Below are positions 36,664-49,072 of a stretch of DNA of 64,000 nt, one piece after another (within the stretch, counting starts at the first letter, position 1; each line of letters opens with the position of its first letter). The position numbers and the translations under genes are program-made. The stretch is taken from the NCBI GenBank assembly GCA_963697205.1, contig CAVONB010000016.1, positions 124,001-188,000 of the forward strand, read 5' to 3'. Below the pieces are notes generated by a model. It saw only the letters and a program-made list of their open reading frames with translations, ran no database searches and was not told the DNA's origin. Origin of the DNA: CAVONB01 sp963697205. Its GTDB lineage: Bacteria; Pseudomonadota; Alphaproteobacteria; Rhizobiales; Hyphomicrobiaceae.

Positions 36664-38388
36664 ATGCCGACGGACGCAGGGCGCTCTGCGCCAGCGGATA
36701 GCCAGCCGCCTTGGCTGGCGCGCTATCCCGTCAACGTCGACTGGCACCGGCCTTTAGAGCCTCAGCGCGGTCCACCGTATGCTGGAAGCGTCCGCGGCAC
36801 GGTTCGGCGCCCAGACGTGCACCAATTTTCTTGGCAAAACAATTAGTTACTCCGAAATTGCGCGGATGGTCGACGCCACGGCGGCCGGTCTCCAGCAGCT
36901 CGGCATCGGCCAGGGGACGCGGGTCGGGCTGTTCCTGCCGAACAGTCCGACCTTCATCGTCTACTACTATGCGGTGCTGAAGATCGGCGGCATCGTTGTG
37001 AACTTCAACCCACTCTATACGGTCGAGGAACTGGCCTATCAGGTGCGCGACAGCGGCACCGAGTTGATGATCACACTCGACCTCAAGGTGCTGTTCGACA
37101 AGGTCGAGGCCCTGATCAAGGAGGGCGTGCTACCCCGCGCGGTGGTGGCGTCCTTCACGGCGCCTCCTGCCTCCGACCAAGGCTGTGCTGTTCCGCCTGT
37201 TCAAGGGGAAGCGATCTGGCACGGGTGGATCGTTCCGGGCTGGGGGAGCGTATCATTTCGGGAGAGCGCGTCGCGGCTCAAGGGGGGCAGCCGAAGCCCG
37301 TCGCCATCGATCCGGGCGACGTCGCCGTCCTTCAGTATACGGGTGGCACGACGGGCACACCCAAGGGGGCGATGCTGACCCACGCCAATCTGGCGATCAA
37401 CACACAGCAGGTGGCGGCCTGGGCGCCGGACCTGAAGGAGGGCGAGGAGCGGGTGATGGCCGTCCTGCCCTTCTTCCACGTGTTCGCGATGACGGTGGTG
37501 ATGAACTACGGCATCCAGGGGGCGGCCGAGATGATCATCATGCCCCGCTTCGTGCTCGACGACGCCTATGAAGCTGATCGACAAGACCAAGCCGACGATC
37601 ATGCCGGGCGTGCCGACTCTGTTCAACGCGATCATGAACCACCCGAAAGATCGACGCCTTCGACCTGTCGTCGCTCAAATTCTGCCTTTCGGGCGGGGCG
37701 CCGCTGCCGATGGAGGTCAAGGAGCAGTTCGAGGCGCGCACGGGCTGCAAAGTGGTCGAGGGCTACGGCCTGACCGAAGCCTCGCCCGTGGTCACCTGCA
37801 ACCCGATCTCCGGGGACACGGTCAAGGGCAGCATCGGCCTGCCGATGCCGGGAACGCACCTGTCGCTTCGCAGCCTGGACGACCCGGCGCAGCGAAGTGG
37901 CGATGGGCGAGCGCGGCGAGATCTGCGTCAAGGGCCCCCAGGTGATGAAGGGCTACTGGCAGCGACCCGACGAGACGGCGAGCCAGTTCCTCGGCGACTA
38001 CCTGCGCACCGGCGACGTCGGCATCATGGACGCGGCGGGCTTCGTCACCATCGTCGACCGGATCAAGGACCTCATCATCTGCTCGGGCTTCAATGTCTAC
38101 CCGCGGCGGATCGAGGAGGCGATCTACAAGCATCCCGCCGTCGAGGAAGTGACGGTGATCGGCATCCCCGACGAATATCGGGGCGAGGCGCCCAAGGCGT
38201 TCGTCAAGCTGAAAGCCGGCGCACGTCTGACGGTGAACGACCTGCTGGCGCATCTGGAGCCCAAGATTTCCAAGATCGAGATGCCCTCCGAGATCGAGTT
38301 CCGGGACGCGCTGCCCAAGACGATGATCGGCAAGCTGTCGAAGAAGGAGCTGAAGGCGGAAGAGGTGGAGCGGCGCAAGGCCTCCTGA
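36664..38388 (+). pseudogene. Long-chain acyl-CoA synthetase (FadD-like), six single-base insertions
   Basis: About 575 codons, ANL superfamily. The pieces in order read PPWLARYPVNVDWHRPLEP, MLEASAARFGAQTCTNFLGK, VLQYTGGTTGTPKGAMLTH (P-loop), PFFHVFAMTVVMNYG, VVEGYGLTEASPVV, LRTGDVGIMDAAGFVTIVD and DLIICSGFNVYPRRIEEAIY, ending near GKLSKKELK with the catalytic Lys. Frame changes occur near 36766, 37165, 37222, 37569, 37650 and 37892; each is repaired by deleting one base. The enzyme would activate fatty acids with ATP and CoA. Divergent from the ketosynthase/ACP pair. Confidence 0.87.
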
Positions 38389-38602
38389 CGGCGGCGCGGA
38401 CACATGCCCGTCTGACCTTACGTGCCGGGGCGCGTTGTGTCGCCTCGGCGCTTGCCTCGTCGCGCTGATCGGTCGATTATCAGCTGGAGCGAGCGCGCGC
38501 TGCCCGCGCGCTCATCGCAACCAGCCAACACGTTGCCGCGCGCCCCGCCCTCTCCCGCAGAGGCCCGATATGGTCGCGCGCCGGACCGAGGGAAGCTTCC
38601 AC

Positions 38603-40981
38603 ATGAACGAACGCCGCGACGCGCAGAGCCAGGCACTCGACCAAATGGCGCTGGCCAAGTTCGGCGTCGGCCAACCGGTCACCCGCCGGGAGGATCTGCG
38701 CCTCCTGCAGGGGCAGGGGCAATATACCGACGACGTCAATCTGCCGGGCCAGGCCTACGCTGCCTTCGTGCGCAGTCAGGTGCCGCACGGTGTGATCCGG
38801 TCCGTCGATACGGCGGCGGCCAGCGCCATGCCCGGCGTGCTGGCCATCTACACCGGTGCGGACATGGCCAGCGCCGGCTACGGCAGTCTGCCCAATGTCC
38901 CGCCGTTCAAGAACCCCGACGGCTCGCCGATGAAGAAGCCCGCGCGGCCCGCGCTGACTTCGGACAAGGTGCGCTTCGTCGGCGATGCGATCGCGTGCGT
39001 TGTGGCCGAGACGCTGCAACAGGCCCAGGACGCCGCCGAGGCGGTGACGGTCGATATCAACGCACTGCCCGCCGTGGTCGATATGCGGGCTGCGGCCCGC
39101 CCCGATGCGCCGCAGCTCTACGCCGACGTGCCGGGCAACCTGTCGCTCGACTACCATTACGGCGACGCGCAGAAGACGGAGGCGGCGTTCAAGGCCGCCC
39201 ATCACGTCACGCGGCTTTCGATGACCAACAACCGCGTCGTCGTCAATCCGATGGAGCCGCGCGCGGCCGTCGCCGCCTATGACGCGGGAGCCGAGCGGTT
39301 CACGCTCTACTCGCAGACACAGGGCGTCTTCGGCTCGGCGGCAACGGCGGCCAAGATCCTCAACATGCCGGCCAAGAGCGTGCGCTTCGTGTCCGTCAAT
39401 GTCGGCGGATCGTTCGGCATGAAGGCTGGCATCTTTCCGGAGTACGTGGTGTGCCTGCATGGCGCGCGCGCGCTCGGCCGGCCTGTGAAGTGGACGGACA
39501 CGCGCACGGAGGCGTTCGTGTCGGATCACCATGGCCGCGCTCAGGACTTCGACTGCGAGTTGGCGTTGGACAAAGACGGACACTTCCTGGCGCTGCGGCT
39601 GGACGGCTACGGCGACATGGGCGCCTACCTGTCGGCGATGCAGCCGTTGTTTTCCACTCTCAACATCGTCAAGCACACGGCGAGCTGCTACCGCACCCCC
39701 CTGCTCTACGTGCGCACGCGCTGCGTGTTCACGAACACGGTGCCCGTCACGGCCTATCGCGGCGCGGGGCGGCCGGAGGGCAACTACTACATGGAGCGGC
39801 TGATCGAGACGGCGGCGGCGGAGATGGGGATCGACGCCATCGAGCTTCGGCGGCGCAACCACATCCAGCCCGATCAGCTGCCGTTCACGGCGTCGTCGGG
39901 CTCGGTCTACGACAGCGGCAACTTCCCCGCCATCCTGGACAAGGCGATGGAGCTGTCCGACTGGCCGGGCTATGCGCAGCGCAAAGCCGCCTCGGAGGCG
40001 AAGGGCCTGATCCGCGGGCGCGGCGTCGGGCAGTTCCTGGAGATGACGGCCGGCGTCGTCAACGAGTTGGCCGAGATCGCGTTCGACGCGGACGGCGGCG
40101 TCACCATCACGACGGGCTCGCACGACCACGGCCAGGGCCATTGGACGCCGTTCGCGCAGATCCTGGTCGAGAAGCTCGGCGTACCGTTCGCGAAGATCCG
40201 GCTGATGCAAAGCGATTCCGACAAGCTCAGGGCCGGCAGCGGCACAGGCGGCTCCAAGTCGCTGATTTCCAGCGGCACGGCGATCGTGGAAGCCTCCGAC
40301 CGGGTGATCGACAAGGGCCGGCAGGCGGCGGCACACTTCCTGGAGGCTTCGGCGGGGGACGTGGCGTTTGCGGACGGACGGTTCTCGATCGTGGGCACGG
40401 ATCGGGGCATCGCGATCATGGAGCTTGCCGGCCGGCTGGCGACGGCGACCAACCTGCCCGACGACGTGCCGAAGACGCTCGACGTGTCCTACGTCCACGA
40501 GACAGCGCCTGCGACCTATCCCAACGGCTGCCACATCTGCGAGGTCGAGATCGATCCGTCGACGGGCGAGGTGGAGATCGAGAAATACACCATGGTCGGT
40601 GACTTCGGCACGATGGTGAACCCGCTGATCGTGGAGGGCCAGTTGCACGGCGGCGTCGTTCAGGGCATCGGCCAGTGCCTGATGGAGACGGCCGTCTACA
40701 CCGACGACGGCCAGCTGGCGTCGGGCTCCTTCATGGACTACGCGATGCCGCGGGCCGTCGATATCCCTGACTTCACGTTCTACAGCCTGCCCGATCCCGC
40801 CAAGGTCAACCCCCTTGGCGCCAAGGGCTGCGGCGAGGCCGGTGTGGCCGGGGCGATGACGTCGGTGATGAACGCGATCGTGGACGCGCTGCGCCCTTAC
40901 GGCGTCCGGCATGTCGACATGCCGGCGACACCGGAGAAGGTGTGGAGCCTGATCGCGACGGGTAGAAAGCGGGCGGCGTGA
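38603..40981 (+). CDS. Xanthine dehydrogenase/CoxL-family molybdopterin-binding subunit (form II)
   Basis: A 792-residue large subunit. N-terminal a/b-hammerhead: VGQPVTRREDLRLLQGQGQY, the usual start. The molybdopterin domain has VNVGGSFGMK, TAYRGAGRPEGNYYMERLIE, where AYRGAGR is the form II active-site loop (form I CO dehydrogenase has AYRCSFR), and NPLGAKGCGEAGVAGA with the catalytic Glu. The substrate is unknown. The small [2Fe-2S] and FAD subunits that normally accompany it are not next to it. ATG at 38603 has GAGGGAAG upstream. Confidence 0.9.
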   Translation: MNERRDAQSQALDQMALAKFGVGQPVTRREDLRLLQGQGQYTDDVNLPGQAYAAFVRSQVPHGVIRSVDTAAASAMPGVLAIYTGADMASAGYGSLPNVPPFKNPDGSPMKKPARPALTSDKVRFVGDAIACVVAETLQQAQDAAEAVTVDINALPAVVDMRAAARPDAPQLYADVPGNLSLDYHYGDAQKTEAAFKAAHHVTRLSMTNNRVVVNPMEPRAAVAAYDAGAERFTLYSQTQGVFGSAATAAKILNMPAKSVRFVSVNVGGSFGMKAGIFPEYVVCLHGARALGRPVKWTDTRTEAFVSDHHGRAQDFDCELALDKDGHFLALRLDGYGDMGAYLSAMQPLFSTLNIVKHTASCYRTPLLYVRTRCVFTNTVPVTAYRGAGRPEGNYYMERLIETAAAEMGIDAIELRRRNHIQPDQLPFTASSGSVYDSGNFPAILDKAMELSDWPGYAQRKAASEAKGLIRGRGVGQFLEMTAGVVNELAEIAFDADGGVTITTGSHDHGQGHWTPFAQILVEKLGVPFAKIRLMQSDSDKLRAGSGTGGSKSLISSGTAIVEASDRVIDKGRQAAAHFLEASAGDVAFADGRFSIVGTDRGIAIMELAGRLATATNLPDDVPKTLDVSYVHETAPATYPNGCHICEVEIDPSTGEVEIEKYTMVGDFGTMVNPLIVEGQLHGGVVQGIGQCLMETAVYTDDGQLASGSFMDYAMPRAVDIPDFTFYSLPDPAKVNPLGAKGCGEAGVAGAMTSVMNAIVDALRPYGVRHVDMPATPEKVWSLIATGRKRAA

Positions 40982-41040
40982 GCGCGGGGGCGATGGCGCG
41001 AGGGAATAAGTCGGGGGCTTAAAGCGCCTGACGGCGATGC

Positions 41041-41097
41041 GGGGCTTTTGCCCCTGCCCCCAATCGGGAGGACACCTCCCGGACCCACCGCTTTTTT
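41041..41097 (+). terminator. Tandem hairpins and T-run after the molybdopterin subunit gene
   Basis: GGGGC-TTTT-GCCCC (41041-41054) is followed by a perfect CGGGAGG-ACA-CCTCCCG stem (41065-41081), then ten bases and a six-T run (41092-41097). The T-run is a little far from the stem, so efficiency is uncertain. Confidence 0.45.
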
Positions 41098-41130
41098 GGA
41101 GTTGGCAGGCTTCGCTATTTGGAAAATGCG

Positions 41131-41155
41131 AAGGGCGGCCTTCGTGGCCGCCCTT
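41131..41155 (-). terminator. Terminator hairpin between greA and the molybdopterin subunit gene
   Basis: AAGGGCGGCC and GGCCGCCCTT form a perfect 10-base-pair stem around a TTCGT loop, 26 bp beyond the greA stop. On the minus strand it is followed by a short T-containing stretch (GCATTTT). It can act in both directions between the convergent genes. Confidence 0.7.
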
Positions 41156-41181
41156 TCAGATTTCCGGTCTTGGCCAATCGG

Positions 41182-41661
41182 CTACTTCCACTCGACCTTG
41201 AGCATCTCGAAGGAGCGCGCGCCCTTGGGCGTCGTCACCTCGGCGGTGTCGCCCTTGACCTTGCCGATGAGCGCACGCGCGATCGGGGAGGAGATCGAGA
41301 TCTTGCCCTCGCGCAGGTTGGCCTCGAGATCGCCGACGATCTTGTACTTGACCTTCTCGTCGGTGTCCTCGTCGACGAGCGTCACGGTGGCACCGAACTT
41401 GATCGACTCGCCGGACAGCTTCGAGACATCGATGACGTCGGCGCGCGACAGCTTGTCCTCGAGCTCGGCAACCTTCGCCTCGTTCAGGCCCTGCGCTTCC
41501 TTGGCGGCATGGTATTCGGCGTTCTCGGAAAGGTCGCCGTGCGCGCGCGCTTCGGCGATCGCCTGAATGATGCGCGGGCGCTCCTCGGACTTGAGGCGAT
41601 GCAGCTCTTGCTCGAGCCTCGAGTACCCCTCGTTGGTCATCGGTACCCGTTCCATCGACAT
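41182..41661 (-). CDS. greA: Transcription elongation factor GreA
   Basis: A 159-residue protein with an N-terminal coiled coil carrying GDLSENAEYHAAKEAQG, whose acidic tip residues reach into the RNA polymerase secondary channel. The C-terminal FKBP-like domain (YKIVGDLEANLREGKISISS; SPIARALIGKVKGDT) is complete. GreA stimulates cleavage of backtracked transcripts. The ATG at 41661 has GAGGAG eight bases upstream; ATG 41655 is alternative. It follows carB with a 112-bp gap and ends at a terminator hairpin. Confidence 0.95.
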   Translation of the reverse strand: MSMERVPMTNEGYSRLEQELHRLKSEERPRIIQAIAEARAHGDLSENAEYHAAKEAQGLNEAKVAELEDKLSRADVIDVSKLSGESIKFGATVTLVDEDTDEKVKYKIVGDLEANLREGKISISSPIARALIGKVKGDTAEVTTPKGARSFEMLKVEWK

Positions 41662-41773
41662 CTCAACGTCTCCTCGTCGGCCCGGCCTCACTGGCGAGGC
41701 CTTGCAGCGGAAGTCTTGCGTACTCTTCGGGGTTTGGCCAGCCCAGATTAGGTAGGGGCCAGCCCTAGTCGGA

Positions 41774-45139
<3,366 letters not shown>

Positions 45140-45388
45140 GAGCCGGCTACATAGTGCAGCGCAGCGCCGTTGGCTATAGGGCGCGCGGGGTGGCACACAC
45201 CCCTTGCGGTGCCAGCGTGTGCCACGCGCAACGGCCAGCCGGCGACTGCGCGGGGCGGGCACGCGTATGGGTTGCGGGGCGGGGTACCGAACGGATTTCC
45301 GGGCGGGTTGCCCGGGCGACCCTCGGTGGGTAGGCGAACGGGCGGTTCACGCATGGCTCGCGGCCAGGGTGCGGGCGAAGGAGGACGG

Positions 45389-46090
45389 ATGGCGGGTGCC
45401 CGCGACAGACACGACCTCGTGCGCATCGTCGCTGCCAGCGGTGCGTTCCTCATCGATCGCTGCGAGGTCACGGTCGGGCAGTTCCGGGCGTTCGCGGCGG
45501 CGACCGGCTTCAAGACCAAGGCGGAGCTCGAGAGGGGCGGATTCCAGTACCTTGGTGGCTGGCAACGCATGGCAGGCTGGACCTGGGCTCAGCCCTATGG
45601 CGCGCCTGCGCGCGACGACGAACCCGCCGCTCACATCACCTGGCACGAGGCCAAGGCCTATTGTGACTGGGCGGGGCTCAGGCTGCCGACGGACACGGAA
45701 TGGGTCGCAGCCGCCTATACCGAGAGCCGTGCGGCGCCGCCGCCACCCTTCGTCAGGGGGCGGGTCTATCCCTTCCCGACGGGCGAGCGGCCCGAGGGCG
45801 CCAATCAGATGGGCTCGGGCGCCCACGCGGGTTACCGCGCGCCGGCTGCAAAGCTTGGGCAGGGCCGAGGGCATCTGCCGGTGAAAGTGACGGCTGCCGG
45901 CGTCAACGGGCTCTACGATATGGGCGGCAATCTGTGGGAATGGGTCGATCACGACGTCGACGGCCAGAAGCGGACGCGCGGCGGCTCGTGGTGGTATGGT
46001 GCGGCCCAGATGCGAGCCGATGCGCTCTATGAGAAGGCACCGGATTTTGCCGCCGTCTACATTGGATTCCGATGTGCTCGAAGCGTTTAG
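45389..46090 (+). CDS. SUMF1/FGE-like domain protein, Cys-less
   Basis: A 233-residue protein of the formylglycine-generating-enzyme-like (SUMF1/EgtB/PvdO) fold: FLIDRCEVTVGQFRAFAAAT, HITWHEAKAYCDWAGLRLPT, DTEWVAAAYTE, GLYDMGGNLWEWVDHD, RTRGGSWWYGA and YIGFRCAR. The active-site cysteine pair of true FGE after R-G-G-S is absent, so sulfatase activation is unlikely. No signal peptide. The ATG at 45389 is supported by AAGGAGGA just upstream; ATG 45353 is possible. First of four co-oriented genes ending in a kinase fusion that carries the same domain. Confidence 0.8.
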   Translation: MAGARDRHDLVRIVAASGAFLIDRCEVTVGQFRAFAAATGFKTKAELERGGFQYLGGWQRMAGWTWAQPYGAPARDDEPAAHITWHEAKAYCDWAGLRLPTDTEWVAAAYTESRAAPPPPFVRGRVYPFPTGERPEGANQMGSGAHAGYRAPAAKLGQGRGHLPVKVTAAGVNGLYDMGGNLWEWVDHDVDGQKRTRGGSWWYGAAQMRADALYEKAPDFAAVYIGFRCARSV

Positions 46091-46229
46091 GCGGTGTCGG
46101 TGACGGGCGCGGATCCAGACCGGATCCGACGAGGCGTGTTCACGAAGTTCCTTAGGGAACAGACGGAATCCTATTGAGTCGGCATCGTAGTTGGGATCAC
46201 AATGCACGTCATTGCCCCAGGGGATGCTC

Positions 46230-47588
46230 ATGCTGCCGCTATCCCGCATCGCCGCCCCGCTGGTCGTCGCCGTCCTCGTCATGGTCGGTCTTGCACCTCC
46301 CGCCACGAGCGACGATGCAACGCGCGATCTTCTGGGCAAGGCGCAGTCCGAAGCAGAGCGTCGCTCTCTGGGCGACCTGCTCGACCGCCTCAAGCGCCCG
46401 GGTTCGCCCGGCGTGCCGGCATCCCCGCCCGCCTCGCCCCCTCCCCCGCCCGTCGGCGCTCCGCCCACGGCGGCTTCGCCACCGCAGATGCCGGATGCCT
46501 GGGATGCCGTGCGCAAACTGTTGCGGGATGCCGAGCGCAAGCGGCGCGTGGATGCGGAGCGGCTTGCAGCCGAAGCCGAGCGGCGGCGGCAGGAAATCGA
46601 GCGCAGGGCAGCCGCGGAGGCTGAGCGTCTCGCCCAGGAGGAGGCCGAGCGCGCGCGCCACGCCCGGCTCATTCGCGAGTTGCAGGAGCAGGCCAACCAA
46701 GAGGCCGAAGCCAAGCTGCTGGCGGAAGAGGCCCGACGGCAGGCCGAGGCCAAGAGGCTGGCGGAGGAAGCCCGACGGCAGGCCGAGGCCAAGAGGCTGG
46801 CGGAGGAAGCCCGACGGCAGGCCGAGGCCAAGAGGCTGGCGGAGGAAGCCCGACGGCAGGCCGAGGCCCAGCGGATCGCAGAGGAAGCTCGGCGGCAGGC
46901 CGAGGCCAAGCGGATCGCAGAAGAAGCCCGACGACAGGCCGAGGCCCAGCGGATCGCAGAGGAAGCTCGGCGGCAGGCCGAGGCCAAGCGGATCGCAGAG
47001 GAAGCTCGGCGGCAGGCCGAGGCCAAGCGGATCGCAGAAGAAGCCCGCCGGCAGGCCGAGGCCCAGCGGATCGCAGAGGAAGCTCGGCGGCAGGCCGAGG
47101 CCCAGCGGATCGCAGAAGAAGCCCGACGGCAGGCCGAGGCCCAGCGGATCGCAGAGGAAGCTCGGCGGCTGGCGGAGGCCCAGCGCGCGGCCGAGGCCGC
47201 ACGACGACAGGCTGAGGCTCGGCGGCTCGCAGAGGCGGCGCGTCACAAGGCGGAGGCGAAGCGCCTTGCGGAGGAAGCCCGGCGGTTGGCGGAAGCCCAG
47301 CGCGCGGCCGAGGAGGCCCGACGCCAGGCGCTCGCCTCACCGCCACCGGCGCCCGAGCGCCCTGTCAGCCGCGATCATTACCTGCCGACACTGCAGGTGC
47401 TGCCCTTGCCGCGCCATGCGGACAGCGGGCCGCAAGCGGTCGCTCCGCAACAAGACGGTCCGAAAACGAACGAAGGGCGGCGCCGCTCGAGCAAGCGGGG
47501 CGCGCGCTGCGCGGAGATACTGGAGCGGGCGCAGCTGGGAGACCTGACCCATGCGGATCGCAATTATCTTCGTACTGACTGCTCATAG
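46230..47588 (+). CDS. Secreted/anchored repeat coiled-coil protein
   Basis: A 452-residue protein. A signal peptide or anchor (LSRIAAPLVVAVLVMVGLAP) is followed by a Pro-rich linker (about 60-90). An uninterrupted Ala/Glu/Arg/Gln helix, residues about 100-370, is largely made of a 13-residue unit A-E-E-A-R-R-Q-A-E-A-K/Q-R-L/I. The C-terminal 80 residues are conserved-looking, with a Cys (KRGARCAEILERAQLGDLTH). ATG at 46230 has AGGGG six bases upstream. The 13-residue periodicity is unusual for heptad coils but fits a right-handed or hendecad-like helix. Probably a periplasmic spacer. No known function. Confidence 0.72.
   Translation: MLPLSRIAAPLVVAVLVMVGLAPPATSDDATRDLLGKAQSEAERRSLGDLLDRLKRPGSPGVPASPPASPPPPPVGAPPTAASPPQMPDAWDAVRKLLRDAERKRRVDAERLAAEAERRRQEIERRAAAEAERLAQEEAERARHARLIRELQEQANQEAEAKLLAEEARRQAEAKRLAEEARRQAEAKRLAEEARRQAEAKRLAEEARRQAEAQRIAEEARRQAEAKRIAEEARRQAEAQRIAEEARRQAEAKRIAEEARRQAEAKRIAEEARRQAEAQRIAEEARRQAEAQRIAEEARRQAEAQRIAEEARRLAEAQRAAEAARRQAEARRLAEAARHKAEAKRLAEEARRLAEAQRAAEEARRQALASPPPAPERPVSRDHYLPTLQVLPLPRHADSGPQAVAPQQDGPKTNEGRRRSSKRGARCAEILERAQLGDLTHADRNYLRTDCS
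46701..47332 (+). repeat. 39-bp in-gene tandem repeat, about 16 copies
   Basis: The unit GAGGCCAAGAGGCTGGCGGA plus 19 further bases (39 bp, 13 codons) recurs about 16 times in phase. The four units at 46740-46860 are nearly identical, while others alternate two third-position variants (CTGGCG/ATCGCA), suggesting recent expansion by slippage or unequal exchange. Confidence 0.85.
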
Positions 47589-47723
47589 GTGCGGGCATCG
47601 TCTTTCGGTCTGCCTGCCGGACCCGGAAACCGGGCGCACGCACGACGCGCGGGGTTCTCCCCGCTGGCAATCCACGCTATCACTTGTATTCTGAGCCTGA
47701 CGTCCTAGCCCACGGAGACTGCT

Positions 47724-48911
47724 ATGGTTTTAAGAAATCTTTTCCTGCTACCAGTCGGCGCATCACTCGCCATCGGCTCGCTCGCGGGACCGGTCCTGGC
47801 CCAGGCGCCGCAGCCGCCGCCCATTCTGCCTTTCGACGAGGCGCTCAACCGCGCCGCCACGAGCCTGCTCGCCAAGGCGCAGGTGCCGGGACGCACGGGC
47901 AAGATCCCGCTGGTGATCGATCCACTGGTGGACGGCAACTCAGGTGTGCAGACCGACTCCACGCGCGGCATGGAGCAGCGGCTGAAGGCGATCATCGCAA
48001 AGGACTTCCCGAACTTCGAGCTGCTGGCGTTCAACGCGCAAAGCATCGACAAGGAGCCGGTCGTGATGGTCGGCACGTTCACTGCGGTCAACAATGCGGG
48101 CCAGGCGCAGGGGCCGATCGACGCCTATCGGATCTGCTTTGCGCTCGCGGATCTGAAATCGAAGACCATCGTCAGCAAGGCGGCGACGCGCGCCAATCCG
48201 ACGGGCATTCGCCACATTCCCACGGCGTTCTTCAACGAGACGCCGATCATGGGCAAGGATCCGGCCATCGACGCGTATGTGAAGACCTGCCAGGCGAGCA
48301 AGTTGCAGGCCGCGGTCGATGCCACGTTCGTTGCCAACATCAAGACCGACGCCTACGTCAGCGACGCGATCAACGCGTATGACAGCGGGGCCTATCGCAA
48401 GGCGCTGGATCTTTACACCAAGGCGAAGGCCGAGCAGGGCGGCGAGCAGATCCGCGTGCTCAATGGGCTCTACCTCACCAATTGGCGGCTGGGGAAGCGC
48501 AAGGCTGCCTCTGAAGCCTTCGGACAGCTCGTCGACCAGGGATTGAAGGCGGAGAAGCTCAACGTCCGGTTCCTGTTCCGGCCGGGATCGGCCGGCTTCA
48601 TTCCGGATCGCAACATCAACCGGCAGTATCCCACCTGGTTTGCGCGCCTCGCCATGTCGACTGTGAAAGCCGACGCCTGCCTGGAGGCCGTCGGGCACGC
48701 CAGCAAGACGGGCCCCGAGCCCGTCAACCTGCGCCTCTCCAAAGCGCGCGCCGACCGTATTCGCCGCGGCCTTTCGGGCTACGCGAAGGGCATCGAGGGC
48801 CGCGTCAAGACCAGCGGCGTCGGCTCCAGCCAGGCCCTGATCGGGACCGGTCGCGACGATGCCAGCGACGCCCTGGACCGGCGCGTCGAGTTCAAGCGGG
48901 TGAAGTGCTGA
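47724..48911 (+). CDS. Secreted protein with OmpA-like C-terminal domain
   Basis: A 395-residue protein. Signal peptide LLPVGASLAIGSLAGPVLAQ, cleaved after LAQA. The middle contains IPLVIDPLVDGNSGVQTDST and a TPR-like segment (YDSGAYRKALDLYTKAKAEQ). The C-terminal 130 residues resemble an OmpA peptidoglycan-binding fold (VRFLFRPGSAGFIPD; CLEAVGHASKTGPEPVNLRL; KARADRIRRGL; LDRRVEFKRVKC), although the usual D/R diaminopimelate contacts are only partly clear. Likely peptidoglycan-associated. Third of the four co-oriented genes, 135 bp after the repeat coiled-coil gene. Confidence 0.75.
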   Translation: MVLRNLFLLPVGASLAIGSLAGPVLAQAPQPPPILPFDEALNRAATSLLAKAQVPGRTGKIPLVIDPLVDGNSGVQTDSTRGMEQRLKAIIAKDFPNFELLAFNAQSIDKEPVVMVGTFTAVNNAGQAQGPIDAYRICFALADLKSKTIVSKAATRANPTGIRHIPTAFFNETPIMGKDPAIDAYVKTCQASKLQAAVDATFVANIKTDAYVSDAINAYDSGAYRKALDLYTKAKAEQGGEQIRVLNGLYLTNWRLGKRKAASEAFGQLVDQGLKAEKLNVRFLFRPGSAGFIPDRNINRQYPTWFARLAMSTVKADACLEAVGHASKTGPEPVNLRLSKARADRIRRGLSGYAKGIEGRVKTSGVGSSQALIGTGRDDASDALDRRVEFKRVKC

Positions 48912-49072
48912 GACGCTGAGATCTCAGCTCTGTCACAAACAGCCGGTATCCGCAGCGCGGGTACCGGCGACGCCGTCGCGCCCGCCCGTGAACCACGCTC
49001 GGCGCCACCATCTTGGCAGGGACCCGCCAGCCTCTTAGGCTTGGTGACCAACCCTGGCTGAAAGGCCCTTCG

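Noticed and set aside
38480..40912. 810-codon open frame antisense to the molybdopterin subunit gene
   Set aside because: It is a high-GC shadow: Arg/Ala/Val/Asp-rich, without recognisable motifs, while the opposite strand encodes a complete enzyme with all active-site residues.
45389..46090. Genuine formylglycine-generating enzyme
   Set aside because: The active-site cysteines after R-G-G-S are missing and no sulfatase gene is near.
46701..47332. Regular direct repeats suggestive of a CRISPR array
   Set aside because: Units are contiguous without unique spacers, keep the reading frame and encode a coiled coil.
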